64,000 nt of DNA from Epiperipatus broadwayi (taxonomy: Eukaryota > Onychophora > Udeonychophora > Euonychophora > Peripatidae): contig JAQFVV010012394.1 of assembly GCA_028023455.1 (NCBI GenBank), positions 20,976,353 to 21,040,352 of the forward strand, read 5' to 3'. Both the position numbers and the translations under genes were made by a program. This document shows, in pieces, positions 1 to 16,760 of the stretch. Below the pieces are notes generated by a model. That model saw only the letters and a list, made by a program, of their open reading frames with translations. It was not told where the DNA came from and made no database searches. Every line of letters begins with the position of its first letter. Position 1 is the first letter of the stretch.

Positions 1-45
1 GTTTTTAGTGAAAAACATTGGAATAGCCTTTAAATAACTTAAATA

Positions 46-111
46 TTCTTGCTTATAAATTATTTAATGTTAAAAAGGTTTTAAAATGTGGTTCTGCAAT
101 ATATATATATA
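46..111 (+). repeat. Direct repeat copy A
   Basis: This segment begins with ttcttgcttataaattattt and ends in a TA run. It matches 2902-2957 with a few substitutions and a small indel. The two copies frame about 2.8 kb of unrelated DNA. They could be ends of an old insertion or a local duplication. Confidence 0.6.
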
Positions 112-2901
112 TATATATATAAAACCACCCACCTTTCTCCTTTAATTCTTAGACTGTTTTTTACGAGGCTCCTCGTCGACATCTGAAATCACTCTAACTC
201 AGCCAGTTTTTATACGAAAATATTCGTTAAACACGTATTGAATTCGTTTTTAAAAGTTCTGTACGATGGTGACATCTTCCGATTTATTTTAGAATTAAAA
301 AATAGAAAAAAAATGCATTTAAACCTAAACAAAGAAGGAACATTATTTGTGATTGGTTCTTAGCATGCTCTCAGCCAAAAAAGACATTCTGATTGGCTGG
401 AAAGAACAAAGAAACTGCCTGATCAAAGAAAATAAAGAAAAACGCTGAGATTTTCATTTCGAATACGATTTAATTATTATAAAAGAATATTTTGAGAAAT
501 TAAAATTATTTTCAGAGAGAATAATAAAAAAACAAAATTATTTTCGAAAAATATTGAAGATTTAAGTAAAAATATTGAAGATGTAGTAAAAAGAAATATT
601 TACTTTTCTATAACGTAAAAGTCGATCTTTTTGTTTACATTATAACTTTTATGTTCCGATATTGAATATTTTAGAATAAATAAATAGCAATTTATTTTTG
701 AAAGAACTTTCGTTCTCTTCATAACCTGAAAAATTAATTATATACTTTTTATAAACGTATCTGAGTTGAATTTAATATTATAGGCGAATATGTTTTAACA
801 ATAGGCTTTGTCTTCAGTTTGTGAGTTGGCCAATTAAAAGATTTGATTTTTATCTGATACAACCAATGATAAAATTAGCGGTTAAAAGGTTAATAAGAAT
901 AAAGAATATAAATATATTTTGCTTTTTTTTCTCATTAACAAGCTGTCCTATCTCTGAAGGTTTTTGGTCCCTCAGGTGGAGTGAACAATATCATTGGTAG
1001 CAAGCCACCAATAACATAAACTCTCAGCTACTAAATTAAAACACTGGCCAAACAAGCACTTTATTTATTTTAAGGAAAAACCCTTTAGGTGCCAGTCAAT
1101 TACAATGTAATTAATGCACTTTCTCAATCAGCAACAAATCTAGTACCTGAAATCCCAGATAGCTCATCGAATTGTAGTTATCTTAAAAATCTCCACCCAT
1201 TCTAAACTTCTATTTTTTAATATTAAAAAAAAATTTACTTTCCACACAAATAAACATTGTGTCATTCAAAATTCTTATTTCAAAAGATACTCCTATTCTT
1301 TTAGTTTCAACTTAAATCACTTTCTTAATAACAACTAAATATTTCAATCCCTGCTCTATTTCCATCAATTAAATGTATTATCTCATAATAAAGGTATAAG
1401 TTCCTTCTATTAGCATAAATATTTCAATAACACTTTGAATCTCGCTCTTTTTTCTTAAATGAACATTTTATACTATATTAAAGGCATACCATCATTCTAG
1501 TAATAAATATTTCAATACTAATTTAAACTCCCCCCCACTCTCTTTTTTTAAAATAATCACTTTGTCTCATAATACAACCACACACACTCTTTTCATTTAA
1601 ACAAATATTTTAATACATTTGAAACAAAATAAAAAATACATATTTAATTAAAATTCGCACACACACACACACACACAATTAATAACTCTGAATAAAAGTT
1701 GGACAATGGAGCTAATATAATTTATACCTTGAATATAATCGTTTATAAAAAGTTAAAAGTTTTTTTTTATTTACTTATCTACCATGGCTTATAAATCAAG
1801 AATTGGAGAATAAAAAAAATGAAATGTTACCTAGGATTTGAATTTGATTTGACACGAGTATGACAAAATATAGCTTCTGTAATTTATTAGTTCCAACTGA
1901 TTAGTGCTAATTCATTATAGATCTTTCCTTAATTTGTGATATTACATGAACACTCATGGATCTTGGCATGGACACTCCACTGTTCCTTAGACTTCACCCA
2001 AACATGGTTTGTCTTTTGAACTATCTGCTGATGGTGCTGCAGAGAAGGCCCAGGCTGGCTGCACAATATGATGGTTCAGCAATGCATCATTTTCTTTGAA
2101 TAGTAGCTTCTGCAATTTTCTGGAATCAATCAATTTATTATCCAATTTATTTCTGATTAAATTTCTTTCTACTTTCGTTAATACTTTATTTGATCCTATT
2201 TATTTCTGATCAACTTTATTTTCTAATTGAATTAATAGTAATTTATTTTATATATTATTTGATTTTTATATAACAATAGCAAGTTCACTTCTTTTATACC
2301 TGGCACTTCTTATCTTGCAGATCCATTGTACATTCTATTTTGCTCCGATTGGACTTCTGTTTCTTTTATTTAAAGTCTCTGATCCTTTCCATTGGTAGTT
2401 TGTTTAAGTGAATAGTTAATATTTAGTTTCTTTGTTATTTTCTTAGCCATTGAATTAGATTTCCTTTTGTTTAATTACATTGTCCTTTAAATTTCTTTTT
2501 TTTTTTCAAAATCTATTTATACACACACACACACATTCAATCCCTTTATTAAAAGACAAAATTAACTCCCTCTTTTCTTTTTACCTTTTTTTTATTACTA
2601 ATTAATTAAAAATAATATTAAATCATTTTTATTTCAATTCCCCCTTTTTTTTCCTTTTTTTATTTAACAATAAACCCCCATACCCTAATCTTTTGTTCTT
2701 AAATTTCTTTTTCTTCAAACTTTTAAATTCTTATTTTACTTTATTTTTTTTTCTTTTGTTTAATTTCGTTTGTTTTCTTCTTTTTTTTTTTTAAACGAAA
2801 TTTCCTAAGTATTTTTACTCTTAAAACACTAAAACACTCTGTAACGATGTACCTCAGTACAATATATATTAACAGATACAAAGTTATTCTTCTAATAAGT
2901 T

Positions 2902-2957
2902 CTTGCTTATAAATTATTTAATGTTAAAAACTTCAAAATGTGATTCTGCAATATATA
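2902..2957 (+). repeat. Direct repeat copy B
   Basis: Second copy of the repeat at 46-111, same orientation, also running into a short TA stretch. Homology stops just upstream of ttcttgcttataaattattt, so the duplicated block is short. Confidence 0.6.
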
Positions 2958-5713
2958 TATGTTAACATAGTGAAATTATTCTTCTGATAATATTCGAATG
3001 ATGTGCTGCTATTAACCTTATAATTTTCACAATTATAATAATAATAATAATGTTTATTTTCTCCTGAATGGTTACTGACAAATATAAAACTCCCTGGGGT
3101 ATAAATTTGCAATCTTATAGATGAATTTCTTGTTGACAAAGGGTATGTAAATGAATAATTCCATTGACTTAGTCAATCATCTTTTTTAGCAATTCTCATC
3201 TTAGAATCCCGCAGAAAATGCACTATGTGTTTTTATTTTATTTTTCTTCACAAAGTTTTTATATATATATTAATTGTTGAGTTAGTTAATGTTTTGAATT
3301 AAGTAATTGAATCATAAACTTTTATCTTTTGAACAATGGATTGCTTGGAAATGCTTGACTTAAATCATTTTCGGGTTTTAAAGTTCATGTCTTGGTTAGA
3401 TTCCATTGTTATTAAACAATAGGCTTATTTTTATTTTATATATACATGTGAAATTTTTAATCTTTAATTATTATGTCTAGTTAGGGAAGTATTTTTTTAT
3501 ATTTAAAGCTAATACTTTCTAATTGACATAAGTTAATTTTTTAGATGTATTATGTTGATCTCAATTATTTATATGTTAAGCTATTTATTAGAGAGTATTG
3601 ACTTGGAAATAAGCCTGTACATGAGTGTTTACATAAGTTGTAAGTGACTCTTACAGTGTATATACCAAACAGTCTTCATTGATAAACCCTAATAGCAGAA
3701 AGTGGTTTGGTAATATGATTAGAAATAGAATATTTCTTGAAGACTAAGATTTACAATAAATGGTTTTGGAATAAATCTATAAAGTGTATTACAGCTTATA
3801 ATTTGGATGTTTAAATACAGGCTGAGAGGATCGTGTTATACTACCCTTCATAAAATTTTCTGCAGTAATTGTTATGGGCATTGATAATGTTTGTTATAGA
3901 AATTTTTAATAAATTATTTTACATTGTAAACGATTGCCTATCATAAATGGAGTCATATTTCAAAGAAATATGAAATATTATAGATACTGTTTATACTGTC
4001 AGGAAATTTAAAAAAAGCTATTGTGAAGGTTTGATTTGTATATTGCATTAATTAGGAATTATTAATGGCATTGGATTTAATTAATTTGAAATTATGATAT
4101 CAATGTTTGAAAGGGTCTGGTTAACTTATATCATGGAGATATTACATCAAATGCAGAATTTTAAGTATTTCTAATACTTTGATTTTTTTTTATTTGTATA
4201 GTAATAGTATTTTCAACAATATATAGTTAGAATTCCAAAGCAGTTATCAAAATGTGATTTCAGTTTAATAAAGCTAACCATAGTAAAATAATAATACATA
4301 GGCTGGAAGAAAGAGAAATAGAATATATTGAATTTTAGTGGCAGCAATAGAATATGTTAATGTGAACACTTTTAGATATTTTATGTCTCTTTGGGAAAAT
4401 AAAAAAATAAGTAAAATAATAGAAATATTTTTATGATTGTATTAAAGTAAAAATAAAACAGACTGAAATTTACTTATTGCAAAAGAAAAAAATGGAGTTT
4501 TTAAAATTAAAAAAAAAAAAAAAAATCAAATTAGTACTAAATATAGTTTATTTCAAAATGAATTCAAATTTCTAATATATATATAGATTCTCTTTCTATT
4601 TCCTTCTCTCTTCTGTTTTTAAATTTAAAAAATGTTAATAAAGAAACATGATAGATTTCTTTAATTATTTCATCTTTGATCTGTTTTCATACATATTTAA
4701 CTGCTTATTGTTTAATATATATATATAACAATTTTTACCAATATATCCCTTGAGATGGCATAGAAGTCCAATTATTTTGTATCCTTCTAAACTTTTTAAA
4801 AAGTTTTATACAGTGTGCAAAGATATAAACTTTTTGAAATCCTTAACATAATATCACTTGTCTGTTTCACCTTACTGAAAAAACGTTTTTTTTTTTTTTC
4901 TATTCTAGAGACATCTATTGGAAGTTTCAATAATCAATGATTACTAAACAGTAATACAATTTATTAAAGTTTCTAGCTCAGGAAAAAAATGACGAAAATT
5001 AGAAAAGAATTGAGGTTATTAAAATATAATTACTAATCTATCAGTAGATGACTATTCAAGTCTGTTTTGTTTCAAAACTTTAGCGTTTTTTGAATTTCAG
5101 GCAGTTATCTAGATTGTAAAAAAAAGTTAAAAATCACTGCCATAAAATTAACTATATTTATTCCATGTTAGAATCTCAAGTGTTTATTAATAAAAACGAA
5201 TGAAAAAATATAATTTGACAAAAGGGATTATTCAAGTATGCAATATAATAGAGGACGTTAAAGAGAGAAAAAAATAGTTGTTTTTTTTTTTTAAAAAAAA
5301 AAAGAAAAGAAACATGATTAAGATATTAAAATAATTAACTTATTTATTGTGACTTATATGATTTAATATACGGTATTATTTTTTAATTAAATATTTACTA
5401 TGAATATAAACTCTAATTATATTTTATATACATAATCAAATATACCTTAGCATGTTTAAGGCGCAGGTTTTGAAGGTTTACGCCTTTCACGTTATTATAA
5501 TCAAATATATTAAAAGCAACTTACCAAGCATTTTAAAAAATATTTCACTTCTTGTTGTACCTAATTTCCAAAAAAAAAAATATAATAACATCTGTTAATT
5601 ATGTATATAAATCATAAATGCCAACACTTAATTGGTTATTGTATGTAAATTATATCATTTCCTTCATGCATTAAAAGCAACAATTTTTGCTTATTTAAAT
5701 ATGAATATATATA

Positions 5714-6084
5714 CACAGAGGCAAAACTCTGCCCAATAGGATTATGGTGACTGCGGTTATCAAAGAAACAAAGACACCAAAAAGTATGGATGCTGAACTG
5801 AGTTCATATCTATACGGATATACAAGCTAATGATTTTAGTTTGAAAACATTATTGTGCTTTCATTTTGAACTCAAAGTGGAAAGTTGCATTAGAGCCTAA
5901 GATCTAGTACAGTGCTCTCAGATCAAATGCTCCTCACTGATGAAATCCACAAGCTAGAAACTAGTCTGGGGATGTTGGAAGTAAGACACACTAGATAGGG
6001 ATTTTATGCATAAAAATTCCTGCATCCATTGATTACTCTGACTTGCTCTGAGTGGCGCTACTGTATGGAGAGTTTGCCTCTGTG
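5714..6084 (+). mobile_element. Hammerhead-bearing repeat with short terminal inverted repeats, possible Penelope pLTR
   Basis: The block starts with cacagaggcaaaactct and ends with agagtttgcctctgtg, an inverted pair of 16-17 bases. It contains a hammerhead-like motif at 5931-5972. A module about 140 bases upstream of the ribozyme (gctgaactgagttcatatct, near 5791) resembles the same region of the 16.6-18.4 kb array units and of the relic near 54.98 kb, so it belongs to that family. It lies about 640 bp upstream of, and on the same strand as, a Penelope-like reverse transcriptase relic. Penelope-like elements are known to carry hammerheads in their pLTRs, so this may be the pLTR of that element; that link is inference. 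Confidence 0.5.
5931..5972 (+). ncRNA. Hammerhead ribozyme motif, type I-like
   Basis: Both conserved core boxes are present: CTGATGA at 5937-5943 and GAAA at 5957-5960, followed by a minimal stem III (AC..GT) and a GTC cleavage site ending at 5966. Stem I can form six pairs between TCCTCA (5931-5936) and TGGGGA (5967-5972), one of them a T-G wobble. The stem II segment (5944-5956) is poorly complementary, so activity is doubtful. The family relationship to the 16.6-18.4 kb units supports descent from a real ribozyme. Confidence 0.6.
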
Positions 6085-6719
6085 AAAACAGTTTGTGTAA
6101 GCATGAAGAATAGTGATTATGTGATGTTTGATGTATATATGTATAATCTCTGGTTAATAAAACTAAATGTTATTGAAAACCATTACGACATACATTGCAT
6201 TGAAATGTTTTTCAATAGAGTTTGGTTTTGTCATCAAATTCAGATATTAATATAATCTTTAAAATAGTTCTGTATTTGTTATATATGTATAGTGTTGGAT
6301 TCAGTGCTTATCACAAATATATTTATAATTTAATCTACAATATATTTTATATAAGCCATATTTGAACATTATAAAATGATGTTAAAATTATAGTCACATT
6401 ATTAAATCTTAAAAGATAGCTAAATAAAATTAAATATGTCAAATGATTATTAATGTGCACATAGAAACACTGATAAAAGATGTCACTAATTTGTGTTTAA
6501 TTGTAGATATATCCAATGGTCATTTTTTCAATAGAACAAAAGTCACCACATTATATTATTAAATAATAGCACATTCTAAGAGAAAATGCTTTTACAAATT
6601 GCTGTCTTAAAATTCAATAGAATAAACAATTGTAATGTCAAAACCAAAAAAGAAAAGTTTATAGTATGCATACCAGAAAATATAGACACAAACTATATGA
6701 CAGGAAACAGTAGCTACAA
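6085..6719 (+). other. AT-rich spacer upstream of the Penelope-like relic
   Basis: No conserved coding signal was recognised. The open frame at 6052-6255 overlaps the end of the hammerhead block and has no recognisable domain. The last ~100 bases could be decayed 5' coding sequence of the retroelement downstream. Confidence 0.45.
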
Positions 6720-7624
6720 ATGAGTCCATTAAAACCTTTACTGTCTAGAGTATTTGAAAACATTAAAATGCACAAGAAGGACTATCCATTCCAATTAATG
6801 ATTGATTTCAGAGAAGCATATTATTATGAAGCATCCAAGTATGTAGTGCAATTACTAAGAGAAGAATTAGGTTTTGGCCTATCGCTGGAATTTGTGAATT
6901 TCATTAAAAAATACCACCAATTCCAAACAATATAGAATGGCCTCTTTCAATGTCACAGAATTTTATGGAACAGTAAAACACAAAGAATCAATTAAAACAA
7001 TCGAATTATTAACAAATGAAGGAACTAATACACATAGAAGTGATTTATTGTAAAATTCTTAACATGGACAGATAATAACATGGTGGTTACATATAAAGGC
7101 AACATGTACAAAATGATAGAATCATGGCTAATGGGCCTAACCATTAACACATTTATACATAGTATGACCTTGACTTACAAGAAAATTAACATAATTAGCT
7201 CTATATTAAACATACACAAGAATTATAAATATTTACACTACATGGATAATGTCTTTATATGCATACCACTAGATATTATCAATTACTTGTTCAGCAAATT
7301 GAATGTAAGTTTGGCATTGACTTGGATCATTGGAATATAATCAAATCCAATAACTTGACTTGTTCAAAAAATTGAAGGTAAATTCAGCATTGACCTTGAT
7401 CATTGGAAGATAATGAAATCCATTATATTGATTTAAAACTAAAGTGTATTCATAATGCACTGCAATACAAAATGATTATTAAATACCATCATATCACAGG
7501 ATGTATATATATGAAATCACAAGTGTCCTCATCATATAAATATGCAGGTGTAAAAACCTTCCTATACCGCAATAATTATTTATATCAGTTTGAATCTGAT
7601 AGAATTAAGAGTATAAAGTCATAA
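6720..7624 (+). pseudogene. Penelope-like element reverse transcriptase, decayed
   Basis: Several frame-broken pieces read in order as a Penelope-family reverse transcriptase. Positions 6720-6935 give an N-terminal piece. From 6941 the frame reads MASFNVTEFYGTVKHKESI, matching the family's S-F-D-V first-aspartate block with Asp replaced by Asn. The 7080-7340 piece holds a degenerate MGxPLSP-like segment and YMDN where the catalytic YVDD is expected. Positions 7403-7624 give NEIHYIDLKL and a downstream T..YI..S..YK.AG block, like the region after the palm in these enzymes. Both catalytic positions are altered and there are several frameshifts, so it is not functional. The enzyme would have copied element RNA at the target site. 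A GIY-YIG remnant follows on the same strand, which distinguishes it from an ordinary LINE. Confidence 0.7.
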
Positions 7625-7917
7625 AAGCTCATTTGGAAAAAGCAGAAAACAACTGAATACACATATGCTGTTATATACAGCAATTCAAAATAAAAATAAC
7701 AAACAAAACCATTATCCATAGAAATAATAATAAAAACTGGATCACCACATCAGACTATCCACACATGGATAACAAAATAGTACATATTTGCTAAGACAGA
7801 TTTAATGCAGGATTTAAAATGCCCATTTATTTACATAAACTCATCAACAACATGACAAATAAAATATAAACACTGGATTGACTCAATGAATTAGATGTTG
7901 TGGGGTGAAGCCAAAAG

Positions 7918-8085
7918 AACTGTCCATATGTATATTACAGTGAAACAAAGGCAAACCTTAAATCAAGAATAACACAGTATTCCCTAATGCATAGAAAGTC
8001 ACAGACAAAATCCATTGCCACTAATACATCCATCAACATGAAAGGGAACATTCCCATAGCTTTGATGCAAGCCATTTTAAAATAA
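7918..8085 (+). pseudogene. GIY-YIG endonuclease remnant of the Penelope-like element
   Basis: In frame from 7918 to a stop at 8083 the sequence reads NCPYVYYSETKANLKSRI and onward through a His-Arg-Lys-Ser segment. This matches the Y-I-G-x-T-x-R-x-L-x-x-R signature that follows the first strand of GIY-YIG endonucleases, with Ser in place of the usual Gly. The preceding CGV, which would belong to the start of the domain, lies in another frame near 7900. Canonical Penelope-like elements have this domain downstream of the reverse transcriptase, where it nicks the target. Here the order RT then GIY-YIG is kept but the frame is broken. Confidence 0.65.
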
Positions 8086-8644
8086 TATACAGAGAGAGAA
8101 ATGATCATAAATGCAAATCAAAGAGACATGGTTCATTGGAAAATATTCAATCAGCAAAAACATTTTTTTTCCAGCAGAGTAACCACGAATATTAAAACTC
8201 TGAGAATTTTTTTTTATATTTGTATAAATAATTACAGCAGATTATCGAGTTATATTTAATGTAGCAATTAGAACTTGATGATTTATATATTTTTAATCTA
8301 TGATAATGTTAAATGTGAAGTTGTATTGGTCAATCTATGAAAACATTTAATATATGCAAGTCAAAATCGGAAAGATTTATTTGTAATGTAGGGTATTTAA
8401 TAGATCTTTAATTTCATTTTTTAATTATTATTTTTAGTAAAATTGTTGATCATTACTTTAAGTTATTCTGATAAAGTTAGTTAATAATATTATATATTGC
8501 AAATCTGCAATTGTCCATAGTGACATAGTCCTTGTGATGCAAGAAACTAGTTTTAGACTAATTGTATATGGGATATGTTTTTGCTGACATCTGTATAATT
8601 CTCTTATATCATCTTTGAAGCCTACTCTTAAGATTTTAATTATA
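8086..8644. other. AT-rich spacer
   Basis: No gene seen. A few tens of bases after 8085 may still be retroelement; the rest is simple AT-rich DNA. Confidence 0.5.
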
Positions 8645-9522
8645 TATACATTGGTTAACCTTTTTAGCCAAATTGTAATTGTGAGCGTTAGGAACACGAA
8701 TAAGAAAAGCTTAAGTATACAAGTTTGTTATAATTTTATGTTAAGCTGCTTTCAATATCTTGGTCTTGATATCATATTCATAGCAATGACTGTTTGACAG
8801 GAAAGTGGTAAGTATAAATATGATGTAAATTTATGTAAATGTGCACAAATGGGTTAAATATGTACGATAGGTCCAAATATAGAACACTCAACATTCTCAA
8901 CAAAGTTTACAAGAACAGAAGTAGACTAATACCCTCTGATATCAAGCCCTGAAAATTGCTCCCATTATTCCTAAAGTCTCCAGAAGTATAAATATGTTCA
9001 GATTCATTTAGGATCATCCTCCCACTAAACATATTCACCTCACACTTTTTACAAGATTACTTGCACTCAAACTGGCTACAAGGTAGTCAACGTTGGAGTA
9101 TCATGCACCAGCCTTTCCCAACATCAATATCCCTACAGAAGGATTAAAAGCAATACAGACCCCAAATCCATATTTCTGGAGCACCAAACAAACTTAGCCA
9201 TACATTCAAACTTACATCAGCCAGCACTGTGTTCATCAAAAGAAATGATCCTAAGCACAAAATAAAGTAGGCATGGCACTTTGCTGATAATTCAAACTCT
9301 ATTATAAAAAAGAATTATGTTTTACCCTATCTAAAAAGTGGGTATTTACACCATATTTATACTTACCACCTACCTGTCTGCCAATCATTGCTATAAATAT
9401 GATATCAAGATCTTGAAAACAGCTTAGCATAGAATTATAACAAACTTTTACAATTAAGCTTTTCTTATTTAGAATCGATTTTATGATAATAACTAATGTA
9501 ATGATGACCAATACACTTATGG
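8645..9522. repeat. Long inverted repeat with ~470 bp centre
   Basis: The segment at about 8645-8832 returns in inverted, diverged form at about 9342-9522; both contain aagaaaagctta and its complement. The best-matched part is about 140 bp. Each arm keeps an open reading frame (8615-8797 plus, 9302-9511 minus) with a shared CYN.MLSCFQ..(L)DIIFIAM core, and one length difference is a multiple of three. No known domain was recognised. The centre (8840-9340) is less AT-rich and unidentified. It lies 560 bp beyond the Penelope-like relic, which often makes inverted partial copies, but no sequence link was seen. Confidence 0.6.
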
Positions 9523-13228
<3,706 letters not shown>

Positions 13229-13300
13229 TAAGATGCATATATCATAAAGAAAAAATTATGTAAATAAGATGCATATATCATAAAGAAAAAATTATGTAAA
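13229..13300 (+). repeat. 36 bp tandem duplication
   Basis: The unit beginning taagatgcatatatcataa occurs twice head to tail (13229-13264 and 13265-13300) with no visible difference, indicating a recent slip or duplication. Confidence 0.9.
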
Positions 13301-16300
13301 AGTTATAACAGAGAAAGAATGTTTGTCCTTTTTAAAGGAAACATTATAAAGTATATAGTTACCAGAACTTTAAAAGAAAGGAAAAAATTACCGAATAATG
13401 ATATGAAAGAGTCATTATTTTTTTTAAAAAAAATAAAAAGGAAAAGAAAAAACTTTATCTAAGAAGAATTAAAAATATTATAAATTGTTCATTAGAGAAA
13501 TGCTTAATAAAGATAGAGATTTGGAAAAGATAAATTTAAATTACTTAATGAAAATGGATCCATGGAGACAGACAAATTTACTGAATATTTAAATAAAAGT
13601 ACCTAGAAGATGCATCATAAAAGTCGCGTGGGAAAATATTAGCAGAAAATATTAGAAGAGAATATGTAGACGTTTTCTTTATGGGATTAATTGATATCAT
13701 AATTAATAATTGTATTAAATATTATAAAAAACCAAGGATTGTCATCTATGAATATTTATTGAACGAAGTAATATTTGTTTTACCTTAAAATTGAACAAGC
13801 AAGGAGGAGAACATTAAGTGACTGAAGAAGAAATAATAAACATTTTTTTTTTAGCTTTAATATGAACGGTTTTCAAGGAAATTTGATGAAGAAGTACAGT
13901 AAATATAGTTTGGAATATTTTTTATTAATTTATTTTAAAATATAAAATGTTATGTGAGATTAGGGAAAACATAAAACATAAATTTAGTAATATTAAAATT
14001 TAAATATAATAGCTTGATAAAATTATAGAAATATTGTTTAAAAATAAAGTGTATGGATGTGAATCTTATATCTACAAGGATCAAATGGATGGTGAAGCCT
14101 ACAGAACGCGATCGAGGAGATAAAGGTCGTTTGGTAATTTTAATAGTTATTTATAATGCATAATGTATTTTTTTTTAGATCATCTATTGACCTAAGAATG
14201 AAGTGTGAACGTTTAAATTATATGTACACATTTTATACAACATTTTTAACATATAATGAGATAGGAATAATTCGGAATATGCATGCAATAATTTATTTAA
14301 AGTATATTAATAATATAATTTAACAGAACAATTGTGTGATTCTTTTGAACTTTCATGTGATAAAGTATTCAGATATTTAAATAGTTTGTATATGACTAAA
14401 TATACGAGGAAAGTAGTAAGCAAGCTGTCTTATAGAACACTGGAATAGTTTTAAAATAAATGAAATTTTATTATTGTTAGTAATGCAGATATGTATTTGT
14501 CGATGTACAGTATAGAAAAAATCTTGAGAAATAAGATCGGATAGTGACTTGGAAGTACTAGTGGAGAGGAAACCAAGATGATGGTTTTTTTTTAAGAAAT
14601 AGGAAAAATAAAGGATTTGGATCATATTTAGTTTTGTGTGATTTCAGTATAGTTAACTAGGCCCTATAACTGAACACATATGGTTTGGACAGTGTTTTTT
14701 TTTTTGCATATCTTTAAACTTTTGATTTATAATAAAGCTGAAGAAATAGCTTTAGCATCGTTCCTATAATAGAGGTTGGTAGACAGGTAAAGGTCACTCC
14801 TCTATAGTGTCTTTTAATTCACTGTGCCATGATTGTCAAGGTATATGACGAGTAATATTCTAGTTGTATTTTGATCCTATGCATCTATCTTCGCTATCCT
14901 TATTTCATGAATCTGCATCGGTCAGAAAGATATTTTCAAAGAAATAATGAATAAAATAGAACTGAAGATATGTTATCGTTTACGTAAGAATAGTTTATTT
15001 GCTGGAATGTATAGAATTGTGTAACTTTAAAATTAAAAGTCCAAAATATCATAAAGAGAGAAAGAATCATATAATACATTGTAAAATTAATTCGGAAATG
15101 AATATAAGATTTTGAAAAGAAATCTAAACCAAGTATTTTAAAAGTGATAATAAAATTTGAATGAATTTTTTTTTTTTAATAATATTTAGAAAATAAGTAT
15201 TGCATATTTATTAAGAAAATAGTTCAATAATGTATAATAAACATATACTTGTGCATGGTATATTAATAGTTGTAATTATATCATCCGAAGTAAGGCTTGA
15301 ATGAGAATATTAGGATTAATAAACATCGGATAATGAACAATAAAAACCTAATACTGAATGTAGAACAATGTTTTGACTTTGTAAGATTCCATACAACCAA
15401 TATAAACTAAAATTTGTTATTTTGTAGAATTTTACTACGAATGTAAATTTTGTAAAAAATATAATTTTAATAATATTAGGGATGCAAAGTGTTTGTGATA
15501 ATCATATAAAAAATGCATTTTGTAATAAGCTAACCATAATAATAAATCAAGTAATAATACTGTATTTTCTTAAGTGTTAAAAATAAGATTTAACTAGGAA
15601 AAGTAAATAATATTTTGATTTCATTTTATAAACTAATAAACTAAGTTGAGATATGAGAGTAAGGGATATCCAATGTATATAGTGTAAAAATATTGTTAAT
15701 TTATTTATGTTGTTAATAAACTTTGTTTTAAATTTGTTTTAAAGTTTTGTGTCCCAGTTGTTATTTCTCCACATGGATGCATGAAATCACGATACATTTA
15801 TAATTGAAACAGACATATAAATTTTGCACAAAAGGTAAACATAAAAGTGTTAAAAGAATTTTGAGAATTTATTGGTATGTTTAAAATTAAAAGATCATAA
15901 TTTTATATTATTTATTGGTCATAAGTCGGTTGCCACAATATTACATTAAATTATATGCTAATGTTGCCACACGTATTCTGTTGTCAGATTATTAAAATAC
16001 TACCACGTACGTATTTATTTATTTCATTTAGGAAGAAATAAGATTATATTATATTATTATTGTTATTATTATTTTATTATTATTAGTTGCTGTGTAGTAG
16101 ATTATGACATAAAATTCCCTTTTCATATTTTACTACCGTAATTTTAAATCAGTTAGAATACAATTTATGAACCTGAGATTTTATTTTATTGTACTTCATT
16201 TTATTTAATTGAGCTAGATTCTTGTCATAAAGAAGATTAAGATATGATTATTATTTTAATCGTAGTGAATAGAGCTCAGAAAGTCGTAAGAATACTATGA

Positions 16301-16616
16301 GTTAGTTATTTGGTATAGTAAAAAGGGGAATAGTGTTCTTATGCCATTGAGGTAGTATCGTGTGGATAATGGCTCAATGTAGTCTATCTCGTTCCCTGTA
16401 TTGTCACTCCATGTCTCATGAAAATAATAAATATTTGTTAATTCATTTTAAAATTGAACCGTATTTGTATTTTAAAAATTAGAGCTAGTAATAATTTTAA
16501 TTAATGCTGAATATTTCATTTATTTATTTGTTAACTGAGCTAGAACCCCTAATATTTGTAATAAACAATAATTTTGGGGTGAGAACGCGCGGGGGGAGGT
16601 TAGAATATATATATAT
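13301..16616. other. AT-rich noncoding stretch
   Basis: No protein family was recognised. There is an ATT run near 16045-16085, and a short GC-rich patch (about 16583-16598) just before the hammerhead array. The open frame at 14377-14625 (minus) shows no domain. Confidence 0.45.
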
Positions 16617-16712
16617 GATCAATAGAGGGAGCTTTACCAAGACCTCCAAACAAGCATATTTGTTTACATAAACGTCAGATTCAATATTCACTGCCTCTTT
16701 CATTTTGCTCCA

Positions 16713-16760
16713 CCCTCAGATCAGCTGATTTCAAGCTGATTTGCTATCATCAGTGAAGGG
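16713..16760 (-). ncRNA. Hammerhead ribozyme, array unit 1
   Basis: Read on the minus strand: stem I strand CCTTCA, core CTGATGA (complement of 16747-16753), stem II AGC/GCT, core GAAA, a four-pair stem III from the palindrome ATCAGCTGAT, an ATC cleavage site, then TGAGGG closing stem I with six pairs. All core bases needed for type I cleavage are present. Cleavage would fall between the complements of 16719 and 16718. Confidence 0.85.

Larger units (their letters stand above)
1..5713. other. AT-rich noncoding stretch
   Basis: No coding region is supported here. The stretch holds a short TA run near 101-120, a CA run near 1657-1676, a pyrimidine-rich zone at about 2490-2800 and many A or T homopolymers. 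A ~60 bp direct repeat (about 46-111 and 2902-2957) is listed separately. The short open frame at 2933-3139 is low complexity and looks like chance. A somewhat less AT-rich patch near 1900-2110 was not identified. Confidence 0.6.
6720..8085 (+). mobile_element. Penelope-like retroelement relic
   Basis: The span joins the decayed reverse transcriptase and GIY-YIG pieces. The coding direction is the same as that of the hammerhead motif at 5931-5972. True ends were not found. Downstream, DNA to about 8160 is still less AT-biased and may be 3' sequence of the element. Confidence 0.65.
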
